Positions 61,185 through 64,000 of a stretch of DNA of 64,000 nt are shown one piece after another; position 1 is the stretch's first letter, and every line of letters starts with the position of its first letter. Source of the stretch: Valencia hispanica (Eukaryota; Chordata; Actinopteri; Cyprinodontiformes; Valenciidae); NCBI GenBank assembly GCA_963556495.2, contig OY747702.1, forward strand, positions 50,076,286 to 50,140,285, written 5' to 3'. The position numbers were made by a program, and so were the translations under genes. The notes under the pieces are model-generated. The model did not search any database, was not told the DNA's origin, and saw only the letters and a list, made by a program, of their open reading frames with translations.

Positions 61185-61459
61185 CTTCATAGTCCATGTC
61201 CCACTGGCTCTTCCTGATGGAGTCATTGTCAGAGCTTGACGGTGGTCTGACAGGAAGGTTTGGGGCAACGCTGCACACAACTGGCCGCTGTGTCTTTGGG
61301 GATCCACCTCCTGACGAACCAATTTGGCTGTGGGGCTTAAGGGATCTGAATGGTGTGTGGTCCAGGTTGTTGGTGGAGTTGACAAGTGAGCTCATCTCAG
61401 TGTGGTTAACGTCTTGGCATTCTGGTTTGAGGCTCTTAGCCAGACTCGGCTGGAAATAC
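61185..61459 (-). CDS. fat3: FAT-type cadherin, cytoplasmic exon
   Basis: A 275-nt exon with acceptor CAACAG before 61459 and donor GTGTGT after 61185. It encodes YFQPSLAKSLKPECQDVN, TPFRSLKPHSQ, RPVVCSVAPNLP and SSSDNDSIRKSQWDMDYE. These match the conserved juxtamembrane-to-middle tail of FAT cadherins (SVAPNLP and SDNDSIRK are hallmarks). Its first base completes the Gly codon of the transmembrane exon, and its last base G pairs with TC of the final exon to give Val. Confidence 0.87.
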
Positions 61460-62002
61460 CTGTTGGAGTCAACATAAATCAAGTTTGTCACTGTCAGCAT
61501 GTTGTTCTGTGTAGATGTTAAAACATGCGGTTAGCCGACACCATGTTAAATTGTGTTTTCCTCTTTTGGTCTGGATGTTTGGGCTTTTTTGTTAAGAAAT
61601 TTCTAATGATTTGGATTGTCTCTTCTGGAAAAAAAGAACAAAAGTCGAGGAAGGTTAAGAATTTTTAACCATCCTTACGTTATTTTTTATATTTTACTAA
61701 AAGCATAGAGGTAAAGTAGTTTCAGCAGTAACTTATGAAAGGAAATAATTTTTGTAGCAGTCTACACCAATAGGATTGTCAAGATTCACAAAATAAAATG
61801 ATGGAGGCAGTTTAGATGGCGATAATAGTTTTAAAATTCAGGGAAAGCTTAGCGTGAAAGACAATGGCTGCATGCTTGTGCTTTGAAAACCTATAGGAAC
61901 ATCCTACTCAATTATAATGTCATCAAAAGTGCTCAGTTCAGTAATGTGATTCAAAAAGTGGAACTGAAATTATATACACGTTTTGCACACTGAGTGTATA
62001 TA

Positions 62003-63508
62003 CAGGTAAAACTCGAAAAATTAGAATATCGCGAAGAAGTTCATTTATTTCAGTAATCAACTTAAAAGGTAGAACTAATAAACTATATAGACTCATTACA
62101 TGCTAAGTGTGATATTTCAAACCTTTATTTGTTACAATATTGATGATTAATGGTTTTCAACTTATGAAAACTCCAAATTCAAAAATTAGAATATTGTGAA
62201 AGGGTTCAATATTTTAGCCTCAAAGTGTCACACTCGAATCAGCTATTTAATCCAAAACACATATAAAAGGTTCCTGAGCCTTTAAATGATCTATCAGTCT
62301 GGTCAGTAATCACAATCATGGGGAAGACTGCTGACCTGACAGTTCTGCAGAAAACCGTCATTGACAACCTCCATGAAGAGGGAAAGCCTCAAAGTATAAT
62401 AGCACAATATTTTAATTTTCAGCCAAACTCTGTACCAAGGTGAGGTTGTGGAAGATAGTTTCATGTCATGGCAAGATTCAGCACAGCAACAAGACACAAG
62501 GTAGTTATACTGCATCAGCAAGGTCTCTCCGAGACAAAAAATTGAAGGCAGACTGGGGTTTCAAGATGTGCTCTTCAGACTCTTTTGAATAAGCACAAAG
62601 AAATGGGCAATGCTGAGAATCGGAGAGGCAGTGGTCGGCCAAGAAAACTTAGCGAAACTTTGATGAAAGATACATCAAGCGTATTACCCTTTGAAATCTG
62701 AAGATATGCAGCAGTGGCATCAGCTTAGAGCTGCCAGAAACCAGTGGGACCCAGGTACACCTATCTACTGTCCGGAAAAGTCTGGCCAGAAGTGGTCTTC
62801 ATGGAAAAAAAGCAGCCAAAAAGCCATACCTCCGACGTGGAAACAAGGTGAAGTGACTCAAGTATGCATGAAAACATAGGAACTGGGGTGCAGAAAATTG
62901 GCAGCAGGTTCTATGGATTGATGAGTCAAAATTTGAAATATTTGGCTGTAGCAAGAGACAGTTTGTTTGTCGAAGGGCTGAAGAGCGTTACAATAATGAG
63001 TGTCTGCAACAATGAAGCATGGTGAAGGTTCCCTGAATGACTGGGACTGCATATATCTATGTATATGTATATAAACATACAGTCAAAGTCTTTAAGAACC
63101 ATCTTCAGCATAGAGAAGAACAAGACGTCTTGGAAGTGATGGTATGCCCCCCACAGAGCCCTGATCTGAACATCATGGAGTGCGTCTGGGATTACATGAA
63201 AAGACAGAAGGATGTGAGGAAGCCTACATCCACAGAAGATCTGTGGTTAGTTCTCCAATATGTTTTGAACAACCTACTAGCAGAGTCCCTTCAAAAACTG
63301 TGTGCAAGTGTATTTAGAAGAATTGATGCTGTTTTGAAGTCAAAGGGTGGTCACACCAAATATTGATTTGATTTAGATTTCTCTTTTGTCCATTCACTGC
63401 ATTTTGTTGATCGATGAAAATAAATGATTAACACTTTAATTTTTAAAAGCATTCTTTGATCACAGCATTTTTTTCACACCTGCCTTAAACATTTGCAAAA
63501 TACTGTAG
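62003..63508 (+). mobile_element. Tc1/mariner element, dead copy
   Basis: The left end CAGGTAAAACTCGAAAAATT is a known form of a fish Tc1-group terminus as I recall. The transposase remnant and a right part ending near TTTGCAAAATACTGTAG follow. The ends do not pair well, and no clear TA duplication was resolved. Confidence 0.7.
62318..63366 (+). pseudogene. Tc1-type transposase, multiple stops
   Basis: ATG 62318 gives MGKTADLTVLQKTVIDNLHE, the usual N-terminal DNA-binding start. Later pieces are VLWIDESKFEIFGCSKR (first catalytic Asp region) and VMVCPPQSPDLNIMECVWDY (second Asp and the Asp/Glu region), then TKY and a stop at 63364-63366. At least five stops or frameshifts and a lost VKHGGGS block mark it as dead. 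Confidence 0.78.
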
Positions 63509-63600
63509 ATTTTTGATCAAATTCAAATGTATTCAAATGTGCATGTGCAATGTCAAATCAAACCTCACTTTATTAAAGAAGGCAAATATATCATGCTCAC

Positions 63601-63749
63601 CCATTTGAGTCCTGGACACAGACGGGTTTTTTCTTCTTCTTCTGAACGTAGCATTTTCTGACGCAAACAAAGATTCCAACTAGGAAGAGTATTCCCAGCA
63701 CACTGGCACAGATCTGTATGATTTCCACATAGCCAGTCCCTGGAGATAC
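63601..63749 (-). CDS. fat3: FAT-type cadherin, transmembrane exon
   Basis: A 149-nt exon with acceptor TGTCAG before 63749 and donor GTGAGC after 63601. It encodes VSPGTGYVEIIQICASVLGI, then LFLVGIFVCVRKCYV, then QKKKKKPVCVQDSNG. The hydrophobic run IIQICASVLGI to FVCV is a single membrane helix followed by a basic stop-transfer stretch, so the N-terminal side is extracellular. It is preceded by a short 92-bp intron. Confidence 0.87.
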
Positions 63750-63841
63750 CTGACAGAGGACATGAGAAGATGAGTGTGACTTACAATGGAGGAGAAATTA
63801 CAATGACTGATACCAAGGTGTAAGGTTTCCATGAAACTAAC

Positions 63842-63941
63842 CACTGGCAGCGGATCACAGTAGATCAAGCCATCAGTGACTTTACAGTCATAAGGTCCAG
63901 GACAGGAATTAGGCAAGCAGACCTCAATTTCGTTGTGGCAT
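63842..63941 (-). CDS. fat3: FAT-type cadherin, extracellular juxtamembrane exon
   Basis: A 100-nt exon (acceptor CCTTAG before 63941, donor GTTAGT after 63842). It encodes CHNEIEVCLPNSCPGPYDC then KVTDGLIYCDPLPV, a cysteine-rich stretch just outside the membrane. Its first base completes a codon from an exon beyond the window edge, and it ends in phase 0, matching the next exon. The large cadherin, laminin-G and EGF parts would lie to the right of 64000. Confidence 0.7.
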
Positions 63942-64000
63942 CTAAGGCATTGAAAGATCATAGATTTAGTAGACCACAGATGAAAGCATGTACAAGCTTG

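Larger units (their letters stand above)
61460..63600 (-). other. Intron of the FAT-like gene containing a Tc1 element
   Basis: It is bounded by donor GTGAGC (63600) and acceptor CAG (61460). About 1.5 kb of its 2.1 kb is a Tc1 copy inserted antisense to the gene. The remainder shows nothing recognisable. Confidence 0.7.

Overview
This window looks like a stretch of a ray-finned (probably percomorph teleost) nuclear genome. It is AT-rich and has no bacterial gene layout. It is crowded with transposon families typical of fish, and it carries long (TA)n, (CTAT)n and (CTCTC)n microsatellites. One host gene is convincing: the 3' end of a FAT-type atypical cadherin, most likely fat3, on the minus strand. 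It has four phase-compatible exons between 63941 and 57413, encoding the juxtamembrane segment, the transmembrane helix and the cytoplasmic tail up to a ...SCEEVMF stop. Its upstream exons lie beyond the right edge, and its introns hold a dead Tc1 copy and a LINE tail.

The rest is layered mobile DNA. 1-9 kb: LINE remnants and a Harbinger element (about 5880-8485) whose Myb/SANT-like accessory gene can be read through seven exons without a stop, facing a truncated transposase. 10-16 kb: a 66-bp direct repeat, a (TA)n tract, an internally deleted Ty3/gypsy copy with a tRNA-Leu primer site, and a long LTR-like stretch. 16-23 kb: a TTAA-flanked MITE, LINE 3' ends, a solo LTR with a 5-bp duplication, a hAT MITE with an 8-bp duplication, and Tc1 and LINE remnants. 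25.9-27.4 kb: the most unusual object, a 1.56-kb transposon-like element with a 6-bp duplication. Its very long inverted repeats consist mostly of a 22-bp minisatellite, and its core encodes a small helix-turn-helix-like protein. 29-32 kb: two more TTAA-flanked MITEs. 33.9-41.6 kb: a Ty3/gypsy element (two 365-bp LTRs, 4-bp duplication GCAG) inserted into an older LINE copy. 42.5-54.8 kb: L1-clade and L2-like LINE pieces, a nested MITE, LTR debris and simple repeats.

The genes here do not form a pathway. The useful biology is transposon history: nested insertions date one another, short derivatives keep ends and lose enzymes, and target-site duplications allow several boundaries to be set to the base. 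Positions, motifs, splice signals and duplications were read directly from the sequence. Family names rest on remembered motifs and were not checked against a database.
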